From assembly GCA_903813345.2 (NCBI GenBank), contig CAIIXF020000001.1, forward strand, positions 24,787,915 through 24,851,914: a stretch of 64,000 bases of DNA. Direction: 5' to 3'. Made by a program: the position numbers and the translations under genes. The notes below the pieces were generated by a model that ran no database searches, was not told where the DNA came from, and saw nothing but the letters and a program-made list of their open reading frames with translations. The DNA comes from Owenia fusiformis (Eukaryota > Annelida > Polychaeta > Sabellida > Oweniidae). Positions 62,913 to 64,000 of this stretch are shown here, in pieces (the first letter of the stretch is position 1; the number at the start of each line of letters is the position of its first letter).

Positions 62913-64000
62913 GTGTATTTTTGGTATTTTTGTGATAATCAATGAAAATCAATGGCCTCTATTGGGATCTGCTGATATCCTCATGTTAAGTCGATGATGC
63001 ACAGCCTCATGTAAGTCAACTGAACTAAATGGCCCCTATCTCAGCCAATGTGTGCCAAAGCACTTTAATACCTTTCAAAGAATTGTATGACATTCTATTC
63101 TTCATGCTGCACCTAGGAATGATTCATTTTGACCATAGGGGTATTTGCCAAAAAACGCACATCTTCCTTTGTTGAATAGGGAGGACCTCAAAAGACGTTG
63201 AAGAAACTGTTCTCATGAAAATCCTTTTAAGTTTTGTAATTCTTCTTTCATAAGGAAACCCTATGTCAAATAATACATACAATGTCATTATTATTGTTCT
63301 CAATTATTCAAGTTCACATCAAGTGATATTGTCTGAGAAATATGTGTAAAAATACTAAAATAGCCAATCAATTATAACACAATTGAATCCATTCGTACCG
63401 TCCACAAATCCAGACGATACTTAATAATTAAATTGCTTATTGAAAACGTAAACATGTACATGTATAAAAATCGTTAGGTTTGTATCTTGTTTCACATTGA
63501 TTTGGAAAATAAAATAGTACCCCGGACAGGTTGTATGATGCAGTCGTTTTTTTACTCTATATTTGCAATAGAACAACCATTCTTATTGAAATTTTCATAT
63601 TTTATTCTGAAGACAATTTCAAACATGGAAAAAAATATTTTAACGAAATTGCTAATATTATGATTTTGAAAGGCTTTTTTCAAAAACACCCCACTGTCAA
63701 TAAAATACAGGGTTTGCTTGAACAATAAAACTTTTAACGTCATTTCAAAGATTGTTTAGCTATTGAATTTTTGGCAGCCTAAAGTCTTTCCAGATGTAAT
63801 TGATCCCATTTAATTATGGCTGATTATTGTTATTCATTTTTGTCATATTCAATAGGCCTAATATTATTACAGTGCATTAGGCCAATGAAAAACTTGTCAC
63901 TCTGTGTCACATTTCTCTGAAAAGGCACCTTTTTCTCCACGGGGTTACTCCGCCACTGTCACTCAGCATGCAAGCCCGTGGCGCATACATTGTACCATGC
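62913..64000. other. AT-rich spacer to the window end
   Basis: No exon, RNA gene or complete element recognised. A short GGCCTAAT/ATTAGGCC pair occurs at 63855-63883. Confidence 0.4.

Noticed and set aside
63552-63743. Overlapping frames on both strands near 63531-63743
   Set aside because: Mutually antisense short frames in AT-rich sequence with no recognisable features.

Overview
The window comes from an animal nuclear genome. Genes have GT-AG introns, EGF exons are bounded by phase-1 introns, the spacers are AT-rich, and many small inverted-repeat DNA transposons are present. The domain set (giant Thr-rich repeat, SEA, EGF, transmembrane helix) and the spacer style fit a marine invertebrate, probably a lophotrochozoan such as a bivalve mollusc. 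That placement is inference; no taxonomic marker gene is present.

Bases 1-49400 (+ strand) hold the 3' part of one enormous membrane-mucin gene. Its first visible exon is open from base 1 to 43695 without a stop and continues upstream of the window. It is built of roughly 300 tandem copies of a 47-codon (141-bp) Thr/Ala/Asp/Val unit. Eight shorter exons follow, all with consistent phases: the second half of SEA domain 1, a separate Ser/Thr/Pro stretch of 13-residue repeats ending in an EGF, SEA domain 2 (two exons), a calcium-binding-type EGF, a last EGF with a transmembrane helix and the start of the tail, and two cytoplasmic exons ending with TAA at 49398-49400. The spliced reading frame in the window is 46593 nt, or 15530 residues plus stop, and the N-terminus is missing. 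The expected product is a cell-surface rod of extreme length, acidic and densely O-glycosylated. Two self-cleaving SEA modules near the membrane could let the giant ectodomain be shed or mechanically released.

Bases 50524-54003 form a non-autonomous DNA transposon with CACTG termini, a CAA target-site duplication and subterminal ACAGGAGATA-type repeats, as in the CACTA superfamily. It carries internal 84-bp and about 860-bp tandem repeats. Bases 54007-64000 are mostly non-coding. They contain several MITE-like foldback elements (56701-56934, 58260-59088, 59126-59492, with an inverted repeat at 62798-62912) and a decayed Tc1/mariner-type transposase tail (62176-62395, minus strand).

A second Thr-rich secreted or membrane gene appears to start in this region. 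Two paralogous 55-bp signal-peptide exons (54833-54887 and 60223-60277) both end in phase 1. A Thr-rich phase-1 exon at 61277-61408 follows. The locus may therefore be a small cluster of mucin-like genes, with the rest of the second gene beyond the right edge.
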